A DNA stretch of 64,000 bases from Bacillus nakamurai (GCF_001584325.1 NZ_LSAZ01000008.1:1-64000), one strand, 5' to 3'. Numbered from the stretch's first letter, positions 36,327-46,522 are shown. The notes: generated from the sequence alone by a model not told the origin. Program-made: numbers and translations.

Positions 36327-38084
36327 ATGTTTGACCCGGACCGCACGCACTCGTTTTTGAAGCTTCGTCTTTTCGGCAGAAGGCTTCAGCTGATTTACAG
36401 CCGCTTGCGCTGCAGATTTTGTCTTCTTTGTTTTGTATGTCTCCGCTGTTTTCACTTTCGTTCTCGCTTGAATGATTTTTTTCTGATTGATTTTGTCCTT
36501 TACTTTATCCAGCCGCTTTTGCAGCGCGGTTTTATCTTTTCCCGGCTGGAGCTCGCTGACTGCTTTTTGGGCTTTCGCGGCGTTTGCGTCATCGGCCTTT
36601 TTTTCTGCTTGTGTGACGGCAGTTTTAGCTGTTTTCAGCAAGCCGGCATTGACGCCGTCCAGGCGCTTTTGCAGCGCTTTTTTCTCTGATCCGGCTGGTA
36701 ATTTGCGGGTGGCGCTTTCTGCCGCATCGACGGCGGTTTTTTTCTTCTGCTTCTCGGCCGTCTTGACCTTGTCTCTGGCGTCTGTCACGTTTCGAGCGGC
36801 CTGCGCTTTATTGATCCGCGCCTCAAGTGAGGATTTCTCCTTTGACTTCGGGAGCTTGCCTACCGCTGTTTTTGCTTGGTTAATATCAGTCTGTTTTTTT
36901 GTTTTTTCCGCTTTGATGACGGCTTGTTCGGCAAAATCCTTTTGATTCGTGTGATATTGGATTAATCCGTATCCGAATTGGTTATCACGCCCCGGAGCGC
37001 CTAAGTCTTTGATATTTTGCTGCATCTGTTTTCTGAGCTGTGCATTTGTTTCCTGCGGATATTTCTGCTTGAGCAGCGCAAACATGCCTGTGACGTGCGG
37101 TGCAGCCTGGGATGTGCCGTCAGCGATTGCATACAGCTGATTCAGATAGGTGCTTGTGATGTTTGTGCCGGGAGCTGAAAATTCTATTTGCTTCCCGGTG
37201 GTCGAAAAAGCCGCGAGCTGATTTTTTTCGGTTGCCGCAGAGACTGCCGTCACACTGCTGTAGGCTCCCGGATAATTGACGGGCTTTTTGTTGCCGTCGT
37301 TGCCTGCGGCGGCCACGATAACGATTCCGTTTTTGTATGCTCTGTCGACCGCGTCATGAAGGATTTGGCTGTCGGCATTTGTTCCGAGGCTCATATTGAT
37401 GATGTCCATTTTATTGGCGATAGACCAGTCGATCGCTTTGAGAAGGCTCTTAAGATCCCCCGAACCCTTTTGATCCAATGCTTTAACCGCATATAGCCGA
37501 ACACCTGGCGCGATGCCGTCAATCCCATATCCGTCATGCTTAGCCGCGATGATTCCTGCGACATGTGTACCGTGGCCGTTGTCATCTTTATATGAGGATG
37601 TATAACTGACCGCAGAGTAACCTCCCGCAATTGAGAGGTCGTCGTGGGGAAAAATGCCGCTGTCAATGACAGCTACTTTCACATTTTTTCCCGTCAATCC
37701 TTCCTTCCAAGCCTGCTTGACCTGAGTCGGTTCTAAATTCCATTGAGACAGTTCGGAATAACCGCTTGCGGCTGTTGATAACAGGTGCATATCTGAGCCG
37801 CCCGCAGCTTGAAATGAAACATTGTCTTCAACATATAAGATGTCAGGGTCATGCTGCAGTTCTTTCACGGTTTGTGAATCGGCCGACATGGCAACGGCCG
37901 GAAGATGCTTGTACGTCTGTTCGACATCTGCTCCGCTGTCTATCGCTGATTCCTTGCCGCTTTGATTTTTATACACAACGATAACGTCTTGATCCGGCGT
38001 TTCCGCGCGCACGAGCGGGGCAGCGGAGAACAGGCTGAAACACAGCGTAAGGGCCATTACTGGTTTTAAGTTGAAATGCATCAT
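36324..38084 (-). CDS. epr: Minor extracellular subtilisin-type serine protease Epr
   Basis: Secreted protease of 586 residues. Domain order: signal peptide (about 1-27), I9-type propeptide (about 32-93), subtilisin catalytic domain (about 110-370) with Asp141 in VIDSG, His171 in NGHGTHVAG, oxyanion Asn262 in AAGND and Ser325 in DGTSQAAPH. A C-terminal extension (about 378-586) consists of four degenerate Lys/Ala-rich repeats of about 50 residues, each with the pattern VxxAExxK ... AVxxLpxxxEKxxLQxRL. B. subtilis Epr has a similar Lys-rich tail and is about 645 residues, so this one is somewhat shorter. The Ser-Gln in place of Ser-Met after the nucleophile occurs in some subtilases. GGGG lies before a double ATG. 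Confidence 0.88.
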   Translation of the reverse strand: MMHFNLKPVMALTLCFSLFSAAPLVRAETPDQDVIVVYKNQSGKESAIDSGADVEQTYKHLPAVAMSADSQTVKELQHDPDILYVEDNVSFQAAGGSDMHLLSTAASGYSELSQWNLEPTQVKQAWKEGLTGKNVKVAVIDSGIFPHDDLSIAGGYSAVSYTSSYKDDNGHGTHVAGIIAAKHDGYGIDGIAPGVRLYAVKALDQKGSGDLKSLLKAIDWSIANKMDIINMSLGTNADSQILHDAVDRAYKNGIVIVAAAGNDGNKKPVNYPGAYSSVTAVSAATEKNQLAAFSTTGKQIEFSAPGTNITSTYLNQLYAIADGTSQAAPHVTGMFALLKQKYPQETNAQLRKQMQQNIKDLGAPGRDNQFGYGLIQYHTNQKDFAEQAVIKAEKTKKQTDINQAKTAVGKLPKSKEKSSLEARINKAQAARNVTDARDKVKTAEKQKKKTAVDAAESATRKLPAGSEKKALQKRLDGVNAGLLKTAKTAVTQAEKKADDANAAKAQKAVSELQPGKDKTALQKRLDKVKDKINQKKIIQARTKVKTAETYKTKKTKSAAQAAVNQLKPSAEKTKLQKRVRAVRVKH

Positions 38085-38165
38085 GAAAAACCCCTTTTTT
38101 CTTTATATATCGGTAAGATGAAATTCTTTTTTTCCTAAAGGAAGAGGAAAATTTCTATATGCAAT

Positions 38166-38179
38166 TGTAAGCGTTTTCA
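38166..38179 (+). promoter_or_regulatory. cre site (CcpA) before ywbA
   Basis: TGTAAGCGTTTTCA matches the cre consensus TGWAARCGYTWNCA throughout. It lies about 65 bases before the ywbA start. Confidence 0.8.
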
Positions 38180-38244
38180 AAATATGATGAAGAAAATGTT
38201 TTAAGGCAGTTGCACATTGAACTCAAAAAGGGGGTTTTTGATAG

Positions 38245-39579
38245 ATGAGTACGTTCAATCGGGTTATGGAAGAAAAAATTATGCCTGTGGCCGGGAAAAT
38301 TGCCGGACAAAGGCATTTAAGAGCTTTGCGTGACGGGATTATTCTGTCTATGCCGCTTATTATTATCGGATCGGTTTTCTTAATCCTGACGAGCCTTCCC
38401 ATTCCCGGTTATGCCGACTTTATGGCAAATCTATTCGGAGAACAATGGGCTGATAAGCTCGGATATCCGGTCAATGCTTCATTTGACATTATGGCGCTCG
38501 TCGCCGCTTTTGGGATTGCCTATCGGCTGGCGGAAAGCTATGAGGTAGATGCGCTGTCATCAGGAGCCATTGCGCTTGCCGCTTTTTTATTGGCGACACC
38601 GTTTCAGATTCCGTTTATGCCTGACGGGGCGGGAAAAGAGGTTATGGTGGGAGGCGGCATCCCGATCACGCTGCTCGGGAGCAAGGGCCTGTTTGTTGCT
38701 ATGATTATTGCGATGTTGTCCACGGAAGTGTACCGGTTTATCATTCAAAGAAATATCGTCATTAAGATGCCTGACGGGGTGCCGCCCGCTGTCAGTAAAT
38801 CATTCGTCGCGCTGATCCCGGGTTTTATTATTATTACGTTGGTATGGCTGGCGCGTCTTTTTATTGAAATGACCCCTTTTGAAAGCCTTCATAATGTCGT
38901 CGGTGACTTATTGGGGACGCCGCTTTCTATTCTCGGCGGGAGCTTGGGCGGCAGCCTCGTCGCTGAGTTTGTGCAAATGCTTCTCTGGTCATGCGGCATC
39001 CACGGCGCTTCCATTATCGGCGGGGTGATGTCGCCGATCTGGTACGGGGCGATGGACGCCAACCGTTTGGCTTTTCAAGCGGGAGAAGCGCTGCCGAGCA
39101 TTTTTACCACGCAGTTCTTTCAAATATGGATCAATGTCGGCGGGAGCGGGGCGACGCTTGCACTTGTGCTGACCATGCTTGTGCGCTCCAGAAGCAAACA
39201 GATGAAACAGCTCGGCCGGCTCGGTATAGGTCCTGCGCTGTTTAATATCAATGAGCCGATTATTTTCGGAATGCCGCTCGTCATGAATCCGCTGTTAATC
39301 GTGCCTTTTATCATTGCGCCGCTATTGACGATCACGGCGACATATATCGGAATGAGTACAGGAATGGTGGCAAAGCCGGCCGGGATCGCCGTTCCGTGGA
39401 CGATGCCGCCGCTGATTTCGGGGTATCTTGCGACAGGCGGGAAAATTTCCGGTTCGGTTATGCAGCTGATCAACCTTCTGATTACGTTTATCATTTATTA
39501 TCCGTTTTTCAGAATATGGGATCTGCAAAAATGGAGGGAGGAACGGGAGGCTGAAAAGAATATCACAGAAGAAACATAA
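38245..39579 (+). CDS. ywbA: PTS lactose/cellobiose-family EIIC YwbA
   Basis: Membrane permease component of 444 residues, the same family as LicC (24421) and very similar to it over the full length, for example the shared substrate motif NEPIIFGMPLVMNP and VPPAVSKSFVALIPG. It has no adjacent EIIA or EIIB gene, so it must borrow them, perhaps LicA and LicB. The transported sugar is unknown, probably a beta-glucoside. AAAGGGGG precedes the ATG. The upstream cre site indicates carbon catabolite repression. In B. subtilis sacX/sacY separate this region from epr; they are absent here. Confidence 0.88.
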   Translation: MSTFNRVMEEKIMPVAGKIAGQRHLRALRDGIILSMPLIIIGSVFLILTSLPIPGYADFMANLFGEQWADKLGYPVNASFDIMALVAAFGIAYRLAESYEVDALSSGAIALAAFLLATPFQIPFMPDGAGKEVMVGGGIPITLLGSKGLFVAMIIAMLSTEVYRFIIQRNIVIKMPDGVPPAVSKSFVALIPGFIIITLVWLARLFIEMTPFESLHNVVGDLLGTPLSILGGSLGGSLVAEFVQMLLWSCGIHGASIIGGVMSPIWYGAMDANRLAFQAGEALPSIFTTQFFQIWINVGGSGATLALVLTMLVRSRSKQMKQLGRLGIGPALFNINEPIIFGMPLVMNPLLIVPFIIAPLLTITATYIGMSTGMVAKPAGIAVPWTMPPLISGYLATGGKISGSVMQLINLLITFIIYYPFFRIWDLQKWREEREAEKNITEET

Positions 39580-39607
39580 AAAAACGGGCGCTTTCGCCCG
39601 TTTTTTT
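39578..39607. terminator. Bidirectional terminator between ywbA and ywbC
   Basis: Stem ACGGGCG/CGCCCGT with a four-base loop, flanked by A and T runs of seven. Confidence 0.9.
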
Positions 39608-39989
39608 AACGCTGGAAAAACTCAATCCATTCGCCGTCAGGACCTTCAATGTAAAAATAGCGGTATCCGTTCGGCAGTGTCGTGATGTCTTCATCAATAA
39701 ATACAGCGCCCATTCGTTTCGCATGCGTGAATTCGGCCGCGATATCTTCTGTCAATAAGGCGATGTGGTGCACCTTTCCTTCAACAGGAAGCTCGCTGCT
39801 GTACCCTTGAATCAATTCAATCTCTGTTTCCGGTCCTTCCTGAAAACCGAGAAAGGCGAGCTCGATGACGCCGTTTGTATGTGTGATACGGTCCTTTAAT
39901 GTCATGCCGAGAACGTCTTGGTAAAATGCGATGGATTTTTCCATATCTTTGACCATAATGCCTGTGTGGTCGATTCTTTTTGCAGCCAT
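39606..39989 (-). CDS. ywbC: VOC/glyoxalase-fold protein YwbC
   Basis: Small metalloenzyme-fold protein of 127 residues. It shows the vicinal-oxygen-chelate pattern: RIDHTGIMVKDMEKSIAFYQ at the N-terminus, VHHIALLTEDI in the middle and the final FYIEGPDGEWIEFFQR. His, Glu and His/Glu positions suggest a metal site as in lactoylglutathione lyase. Actual substrate unknown. ATG at 39989 follows AGGGGGAAA; an upstream GTG/ATG at 40037 overlaps the ywbD promoter zone and is not supported. Divergent from ywbD. Confidence 0.85.
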   Translation of the reverse strand: MAAKRIDHTGIMVKDMEKSIAFYQDVLGMTLKDRITHTNGVIELAFLGFQEGPETEIELIQGYSSELPVEGKVHHIALLTEDIAAEFTHAKRMGAVFIDEDITTLPNGYRYFYIEGPDGEWIEFFQR

Positions 39990-40083
39990 GGTTTTTCCCC
40001 CTATTTTGAATTTCGCGGACAATGCGGTGATGATCATGTTTTATGGTACGATAAGAGAAAGCAAAACGAAAGAGGAATGCACA

Positions 40084-41271
40084 ATGAAGCTACTTACAGT
40101 AAAAGATACATTTGCCGGAAAGCTGAAAAAAGGGTTTCCCTTGATTGAAAAAGACGCCTTGTCCGGAAGCGCCGGCCATTTGAAGGAAGGCGACCTTTTT
40201 GATGTGAAAACCGAGAAGGGCGAGTTTCTCGGAAAAGGCTATTACGGATTGCAAAATAAAGGAGTGGGCTGGGTGCTGTCACGCAGCCGGCATGAACAAA
40301 TTGACGGTCGGTTCTTTCTGGACAAGCTCAAAAAAGCGGCTGAAGAAAGAGATCATCTGTTCAAGGCGCCTGATACAACCGCGTTCCGTCTGTTCAACGG
40401 TGAGGGCGACGGCGTTGGCGGCGTCACCATTGATTATTATGACGGTTATCTGCTGGTTCAATGGTACAGCCAAGGCATCTATACATATAAAGACAGCCTG
40501 ATGGAGGCGCTTGACGGACTGGAGATGCCGTACAAGGCGATATATGAAAAGAAGCGTTTTGATACCGCGGGCCAATATGTGGAGGATGACGATTTTGTCA
40601 AAGGCGAAAGAGGAGACTTCCCTGTTATTGTCCTGGAAAACGGGATACATTACGCGGTTGATTTGAATGACGGCGCGATGACAGGAATTTTCTTAGACCA
40701 GCGCCAAGTGCGCAAAACGATTCGGGACCGATACGCCAAAGGGAAACATGTGCTGAATACGTTTTCTTATACAGGGGCATTTTCCGTTGCGGCGGCGCTT
40801 GGAGGAGCTGAAAAAACGACAAGTGTCGATGTCGCCAACCGCAGCCTCGCGAAAACCATTGAGCAGTTCAGCGCCAACGGAATTGATTACGAGGCCCATG
40901 ACATCAAAGTCATGGATGTGTTCAAATACTTCGGTTACGCGGCGAAAAAAGGATTGCAGTTTGATCTGATTATTCTTGATCCGCCTTCCTTCGCCCGCAC
41001 AAAAAAACGCACCTTCAGCGCGGCAAAGGACTACAAAAATCTGCTGAAGGAAACGATCGCGATCACCGCAAAAAACGGGGTCATCGCAGCATCCACAAAC
41101 AGCAGCGCCTTCAACATGAAGAAATTCAAAGGCTTTATAGACGCGGCGTTTAAAGAAACGAACGAACGCTACACCATCTTGGAAGAATTTACACTGCCGG
41201 AGGATTTTAAAACGATTCCTGCCTTTAAAGAAGGCAATTATTTAAAAGTCGTCTTTCTGCAAAAAAAATAA
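40084..41271 (+). CDS. ywbD: RlmI-family 23S rRNA methyltransferase YwbD
   Basis: SAM-dependent RNA methyltransferase of 395 residues. A PUA domain covers about residues 1-75, a linker EEHD-like domain to about 190, then a Rossmann methyltransferase domain with the SAM motif LNTFSYTGAFSVAAALGGA and the catalytic motif LDPPSFARTKK. Recent work on B. subtilis assigns YwbD to methylation of a guanosine of 23S rRNA (RlmQ), which I recall but could not check. ATG at 40084 has AGAGGA nine bases upstream; the longer frame from 39931 has no ribosome site and overlaps ywbC. Confidence 0.88.
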   Translation: MKLLTVKDTFAGKLKKGFPLIEKDALSGSAGHLKEGDLFDVKTEKGEFLGKGYYGLQNKGVGWVLSRSRHEQIDGRFFLDKLKKAAEERDHLFKAPDTTAFRLFNGEGDGVGGVTIDYYDGYLLVQWYSQGIYTYKDSLMEALDGLEMPYKAIYEKKRFDTAGQYVEDDDFVKGERGDFPVIVLENGIHYAVDLNDGAMTGIFLDQRQVRKTIRDRYAKGKHVLNTFSYTGAFSVAAALGGAEKTTSVDVANRSLAKTIEQFSANGIDYEAHDIKVMDVFKYFGYAAKKGLQFDLIILDPPSFARTKKRTFSAAKDYKNLLKETIAITAKNGVIAASTNSSAFNMKKFKGFIDAAFKETNERYTILEEFTLPEDFKTIPAFKEGNYLKVVFLQKK

Positions 41272-41275
41272 TGTG

Positions 41276-41315
41276 AAAAAAGAGGCACGGGCGTGTAATC
41301 CCGGCCTCTTTTTTA
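41276..41315. terminator. Bidirectional terminator between ywbD and ywbE
   Basis: AAAAAAGAGGC (41276-41286) pairs with GCCTCTTTTTT (41304-41314), extended by CGGG/CCCG inside. Confidence 0.85.
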
Positions 41316-41507
41316 TGTAATGATCTGCTGCACCCGGCCGATTCGCCCATCTTCAAGGCGAACCTTGATCCCGCGGGGATGAAAGCTTGAGTTTGTCAAA
41401 ATATCTTTCACTATGCCCCTTGTCAGCTTTCCTGTCCGCTGATCCGCCTTCAGGACGATATCTACCTCAAGACCTTTGGAGATGCTGCTTCGCTGTTGGC
41501 CGTTCAT
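41313..41507 (-). CDS. ywbE: YwbE family small conserved protein
   Basis: Conserved protein of 64 residues. It matches the YwbE family, with the core GLEVDIVLKADQRTGKLTRG and IKVRLEDGRIGRVQQI, probably a small beta-barrel. Function unknown. ATG at 41507 gives the family N-terminus MNGQQRS; an ATG three codons upstream has no better ribosome site. Confidence 0.85.
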   Translation of the reverse strand: MNGQQRSSISKGLEVDIVLKADQRTGKLTRGIVKDILTNSSFHPRGIKVRLEDGRIGRVQQIIT

Positions 41508-41570
41508 ATGACACATCCGTTCTTCTGTTTTTTATTTGTGACAGTCTTATCATATCGCGAATCTCTTCTT

Positions 41571-42779
41571 TTATGAAGGAGAGGATGGAAAAGCGGCTGC
41601 CGGCCTGCGCAGCGCCTCTCTTTTTTCTGCCTTCAGCAGAAATGCGGTCAGCGTCACCCCGATGACACTCAAGGCGGCGAAGAGCAAATAGACGGCAAAG
41701 ATCGACACATAGTCAAAGATGTAGCCGCCGGCAAATGTGCAAAACCAGTTGCCGAGACCGTTGCCGATGGCGGCGTATAGTGTCAGGGCTGTAGCTTCGA
41801 GGCGGCCCGGGGTAATTTTTTTCACATATTGCAGCGCAGCCGGAATGAACAGACCGATCGCCACGCCTTGGAGAAACACAGTAACATAAATGACCCACAT
41901 CGGCGGGCCCGTAAAATACAGCAGCCAGCGGCAAAGAGAGACGATGCCCGACAGCATAATGACCCGGAGAAGGCCCATTTTATTGATAAAGCGCTGAGCA
42001 AATTTCATGAACGGTATTTCAAACATGACCGCAATAAAAAATAAGAGGCCGATGACAGAAAGGGAAGCCCCGCTTTTATCCAGGAATAAACTGAAGTATG
42101 TATTGTTTGCTAAGTTTGGAGCAAAGATGGTGAAGGTAATGATCATAAAAATGGGAAAGGTTTTGTTCTTCATTAATTCACTGAAGCCGCCCCGAAGGTT
42201 AAGCTTCATTTTCGCCTTTTGCTGACCGGGCATCCGTACGGCAAGCCCTGCCGCAATACAAAGAAAGGCGCATCCGAACAGAAAGATTGCATGGATTGGA
42301 AAAAGCTTGTCAGTCACTTGTCCCATTGCCAAAACGGCAACCGCAAAACCAAGTGAACCGAACAGCCGGATGCCTCCGTAATTGCCCTGCGTCTGTTGGG
42401 TATAGCGCAGTGAGATACTGTCTGACAAAGGGATGATCGTGCTCTGAAAAGCTGCGAAACAAGCGGCAATGACAATAAACATAGGAAAACGGTCAGCTGC
42501 GAGGTAAGTCAGTCCAATGATACCCGTCAGCGCCGTACATGAGGCCAGCAGGGTTTTTGTTTTCTGTGTATAGTCGCTCAGCATCCCCCAAATCGGCTGA
42601 AAGAAAATCATTACAATGGGACCGAGTGACATAATCAGCCCAACTTGTGATCCGTCCAAATGCTGTTCTTTTGTTAAAAACATACTGAGCAGAGGAACGA
42701 TGCTGCCGGTTCCTAAAAAGGCGAATAAATAAAAACCCCTTAACGCTGTATAATGGGCGCGAATCTGTGATTGCTGCAT
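41571..42779 (-). CDS. ywbF: MFS transporter YwbF
   Basis: Major facilitator of 402 residues with twelve predicted helices, of the LacY/nucleoside-proton-symporter-like group (PPP family). The N-terminal half includes GFYLFAFLGTGSIVPLLS and the loop 2-3 motif GMLSDYTQKTK. Substrate unknown. GGAGGAG precedes the ATG at 42779. A 7-8-7 palindrome overlaps its likely promoter, pointing to a local repressor. Confidence 0.85.
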   Translation of the reverse strand: MQQSQIRAHYTALRGFYLFAFLGTGSIVPLLSMFLTKEQHLDGSQVGLIMSLGPIVMIFFQPIWGMLSDYTQKTKTLLASCTALTGIIGLTYLAADRFPMFIVIAACFAAFQSTIIPLSDSISLRYTQQTQGNYGGIRLFGSLGFAVAVLAMGQVTDKLFPIHAIFLFGCAFLCIAAGLAVRMPGQQKAKMKLNLRGGFSELMKNKTFPIFMIITFTIFAPNLANNTYFSLFLDKSGASLSVIGLLFFIAVMFEIPFMKFAQRFINKMGLLRVIMLSGIVSLCRWLLYFTGPPMWVIYVTVFLQGVAIGLFIPAALQYVKKITPGRLEATALTLYAAIGNGLGNWFCTFAGGYIFDYVSIFAVYLLFAALSVIGVTLTAFLLKAEKREALRRPAAAFPSSPS

Positions 42780-42807
42780 GTATGCTCCTCCTTTAAATTC
42801 CTCCTTC

Positions 42808-42829
42808 TATTGTATTTTGATTTACAATA
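42808..42829 (-). promoter_or_regulatory. Palindromic operator candidate before ywbF
   Basis: TATTGTA (42808-42814), eight bases, TACAATA (42823-42829) is a perfect inverted repeat. On the minus strand it lies within a promoter-like pair TTGAAT and TACAAT spaced by 16. Its regulator is not known. Confidence 0.45.
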
Positions 42830-42840
42830 AATTCAATACT

Positions 42841-42870
42841 AAAAAACCGCCCCCAAAAGGAGCGGTCTCT
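42841..42870 (-). terminator. Terminator of ywbHG
   Basis: On the minus strand ACCGCTCC pairs with GGGGCGGT (one G-T pair), followed by a T run. Confidence 0.7.
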
Positions 42871-42874
42871 GTTG

Positions 42875-43552
42875 CTACATAAACGAAATTAAAATAGGCG
42901 CGGCGCATAGCGTCATAATCGCAGCAAGAATCATGGACACGCTTGAAATCGTCCCTGATACGGAACTGAGCTCGAATGCTTTAGACGTTCCCGCTCCGTG
43001 TGCGCTTGTGCCGAGCAGCACACCTCTGGCAATTTCATTATCAATGCGGAAATAGCGGATCACGATCGGCCCGATGATCGTTCCGAATAATGCCGTTAAA
43101 ATGACGAAAACCGCTGTCACCGCAGGCATTCCGCCGATCATTTCCGATACGTTCATGGCAATCGGCGTTGTTACGGATCTCGGCACGAGGCTGTCGACTA
43201 AGCTGCTGCCAAGGTGGAACCATTTTGCGATAAATGCCGTTGAAAGAATGGCGATGCATGAGCCGACCGCCACGTTCAGAATAATTTCCACGGCGTATTT
43301 CTTTAAAATCGGGAAATATTTATAAAGCGGGATGGCAAAAGCCACAGTGGCCGGCTGAAGCATATCGGTCAGCATTCCTCCGCCGAGATTGTATGTCTTA
43401 TACGGGACATTGACAAGCAGCAGCAGACCGACTAAAACAGCCGGCGTAATCAAAAGCGGCGAGGTGTAAACCCGCGGAAAACGCATATATAGTTTTTTTG
43501 CGCCTACATACACCAAAACAGTTAAGATCAAACTTAAGATTCCGATGAACAC
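42875..43552 (-). CDS. ywbG: LrgB/CidB family protein YwbG
   Basis: Integral membrane protein of 225 residues, LrgB/CidB family, encoded with its CidA-like partner. Helical segments are spread over the whole length; typical family stretches are SVTTPIAMNVSEMIGG and RGVLLGTSAHGAGTSKAFEL. The pair is described in relatives as a pyruvate/overflow-metabolism transporter or holin-like system linked to acetate stress and cell lysis. It overlaps ywbH by 19 nt. Confidence 0.88.
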   Translation of the reverse strand: MFIGILSLILTVLVYVGAKKLYMRFPRVYTSPLLITPAVLVGLLLLVNVPYKTYNLGGGMLTDMLQPATVAFAIPLYKYFPILKKYAVEIILNVAVGSCIAILSTAFIAKWFHLGSSLVDSLVPRSVTTPIAMNVSEMIGGMPAVTAVFVILTALFGTIIGPIVIRYFRIDNEIARGVLLGTSAHGAGTSKAFELSSVSGTISSVSMILAAIMTLCAAPILISFM

Positions 43553-43920
43553 GTTTGTTTTTTCTCCTTTCTTTTCGCTATAAGCTGTGTAAGCGTACCT
43601 GTAGATACCATCACAACAAATGTGCTGAGGATGACGACAAGTAATATGCTTACGCCGAATTTAGACATGATATCTCCGTATTCAATCACTCCGACGGCAG
43701 ACGGGATAAAAAATAACAGCAGCTCGCTGAGAAGCCATGCTGCGCCAAGCTCAATCCATTCGAGCTTGATGATTTTGAAGTGTAATAATGTGAAAAGAAT
43801 CACAATCCCAATTATACTGCCGGGAATATTTATATGAAGAGCCGCCGTGACCCAATTGATCAGACGCGCGAATATAAACAACAGAGCGATTTGAATGACG
43901 GTAAGCAGCAATTTTTTCAT
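43534..43920 (-). CDS. ywbH: LrgA/CidA family holin-like protein YwbH
   Basis: Small membrane protein of 128 residues with four hydrophobic helices, CidA/LrgA family, including the motif NIPGSIIGIVILFTLLH. It acts with YwbG. ATG at 43920 is selected from GGGAGGC seven bases upstream; a tandem ATG at 43923 is also possible. Transcribed away from the LysR gene ywbI, the probable regulator. Confidence 0.88.
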   Translation of the reverse strand: MKKLLLTVIQIALLFIFARLINWVTAALHINIPGSIIGIVILFTLLHFKIIKLEWIELGAAWLLSELLLFFIPSAVGVIEYGDIMSKFGVSILLVVILSTFVVMVSTGTLTQLIAKRKEKKQTCSSES

Positions 43921-43976
43921 CATGATGCCTCCCTTATATTTATATTGTACATAAGGTTTTGTTATAGGTAAAATAT

Positions 43977-43992
43977 ATATTAAGAATAATAT
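43977..43992 (+). promoter_or_regulatory. LysR-type box between ywbH and ywbI
   Basis: ATATTA-AGAA-TAATAT is a perfect inverted repeat in the divergent region 34 bases before ywbI. It contains the T-N11-A arrangement used by LysR regulators, making it a plausible YwbI site. Confidence 0.5.
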
Positions 43993-44025
43993 GTATTCCT
44001 TTTGTCTATAGAAAGGATGAAATAG

Positions 44026-44934
44026 ATGGACATTCGGCACCTAACTTATTTCTTAGAAGTGGCCCGTTTAAAAAGCTTCACGAAGGCTTCCCAGTCGCTT
44101 TATGTCTCACAGCCGACCATTTCAAAGATGATAAAAAACCTGGAAACAGAGCTTGGGATTAAGCTGTTTTACCGCAATGGCAGGCAGGTTGAGCTGACTG
44201 ACGCCGGGCAGAGCATGTATGTGCAGGCCCAGGAGATCACGAAGGCGTTTCAAAACCTGACGTCTGAGCTGAATGATATTATGGAGGTGAAGAAAGGGCA
44301 CGTCCGCATCGGCCTTCCGCCGATGATCGGGTCGGGCTTTTTCCCGAGGGTGCTCGGTGACTTCCGTGTCACGTATCCTGATGTGACCTTTCAGCTCGTT
44401 GAGGACGGCTCTATTAAAGTGCAAGAAGGGGTGGAGGACGGTTCGCTTGATATCGGCGTTGTTGTTCTTCCCGCAAATGAAGAGATTTTTCATACGTTTA
44501 CTATTGTAAAGGAAACCCTTATGCTTGTCGTCCATCCGTCACATCGTTTGGCGGATGAGCAAGAGTGCAGTCTGCACGAACTGAAAGACGAGCCGTTCAT
44601 TTTCTTTAGGGAGGATTTTGTCCTTCATAATCGAATTATGACGGAATGCGTGAAAGCGGGGTTCAGCCCGCATGTCATTTACGAGACGTCACAATGGGAC
44701 TTTATCAGCGAGATGGTATCGGCCAATCTCGGCATCGGCCTTCTGCCGGAACGCATCTGCCGCGGCCTTGACCCTGAGAAAGTCAAAACGATTCCGCTCG
44801 TTCATCCGGTCATTCCTTGGCATCTTGCGATCATTTGGAGGAAGGACCGCTATATGTCGTTTGCAGCCAGAGCATGGCTGGAACATACAAAATCGTATTT
44901 ATGGAATCCGAAAAAGAAAGAAAAGGATGATTAA
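44026..44934 (+). CDS. ywbI: LysR-family regulator YwbI
   Basis: LysR-type transcription factor of 302 residues. N-terminal winged helix with [24 protein letters not shown] (partly: [13 protein letters not shown]), followed by a two-lobed effector domain from about residue 90. Family relatives near cid/lrg genes (CidR type) respond to acetate. It is divergent from ywbHG and likely controls it. Its stop is two bases from thiM, so thiM-thiE can be co-transcribed with it. Confidence 0.87.
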   Translation: MDIRHLTYFLEVARLKSFTKASQSLYVSQPTISKMIKNLETELGIKLFYRNGRQVELTDAGQSMYVQAQEITKAFQNLTSELNDIMEVKKGHVRIGLPPMIGSGFFPRVLGDFRVTYPDVTFQLVEDGSIKVQEGVEDGSLDIGVVVLPANEEIFHTFTIVKETLMLVVHPSHRLADEQECSLHELKDEPFIFFREDFVLHNRIMTECVKAGFSPHVIYETSQWDFISEMVSANLGIGLLPERICRGLDPEKVKTIPLVHPVIPWHLAIIWRKDRYMSFAARAWLEHTKSYLWNPKKKEKDD

Positions 44935-44936
44935 GC

Positions 44937-46420
<1,484 letters not shown>

Positions 46421-46433
46421 ATCTCATGCGGGT

Positions 46434-46460
46434 TAAGGGCTGTTCTGTCAGGACAGCCCC
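46434..46460 (+). terminator. Weak hairpin after thiE
   Basis: GGGCTGT and ACAGCCC form a seven-base stem, but no T run follows, so termination is doubtful. Confidence 0.35.
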
Positions 46461-46482
46461 ATTCGGCGTTCACAAATTTCTA

Positions 46483-46510
46483 TTGACAAAGGCCTGTAAC
46501 TGACTATGAT
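46483..46510 (+). promoter_or_regulatory. Sigma-A promoter of efeUOB
   Basis: TTGACA (46483-46488), 16 bases, TATGAT (46505-46510). The Fur box begins 12 bases downstream of the -10, as expected for a repressed promoter. Confidence 0.7.
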
Positions 46511-46522
46511 TATAATATACAA

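Noticed and set aside
39931-40083. Longer N-terminus for ywbD
   Set aside because: Overlaps divergent ywbC and its ribosome site; AGAGGA and the family N-terminus support the ATG at 40084.
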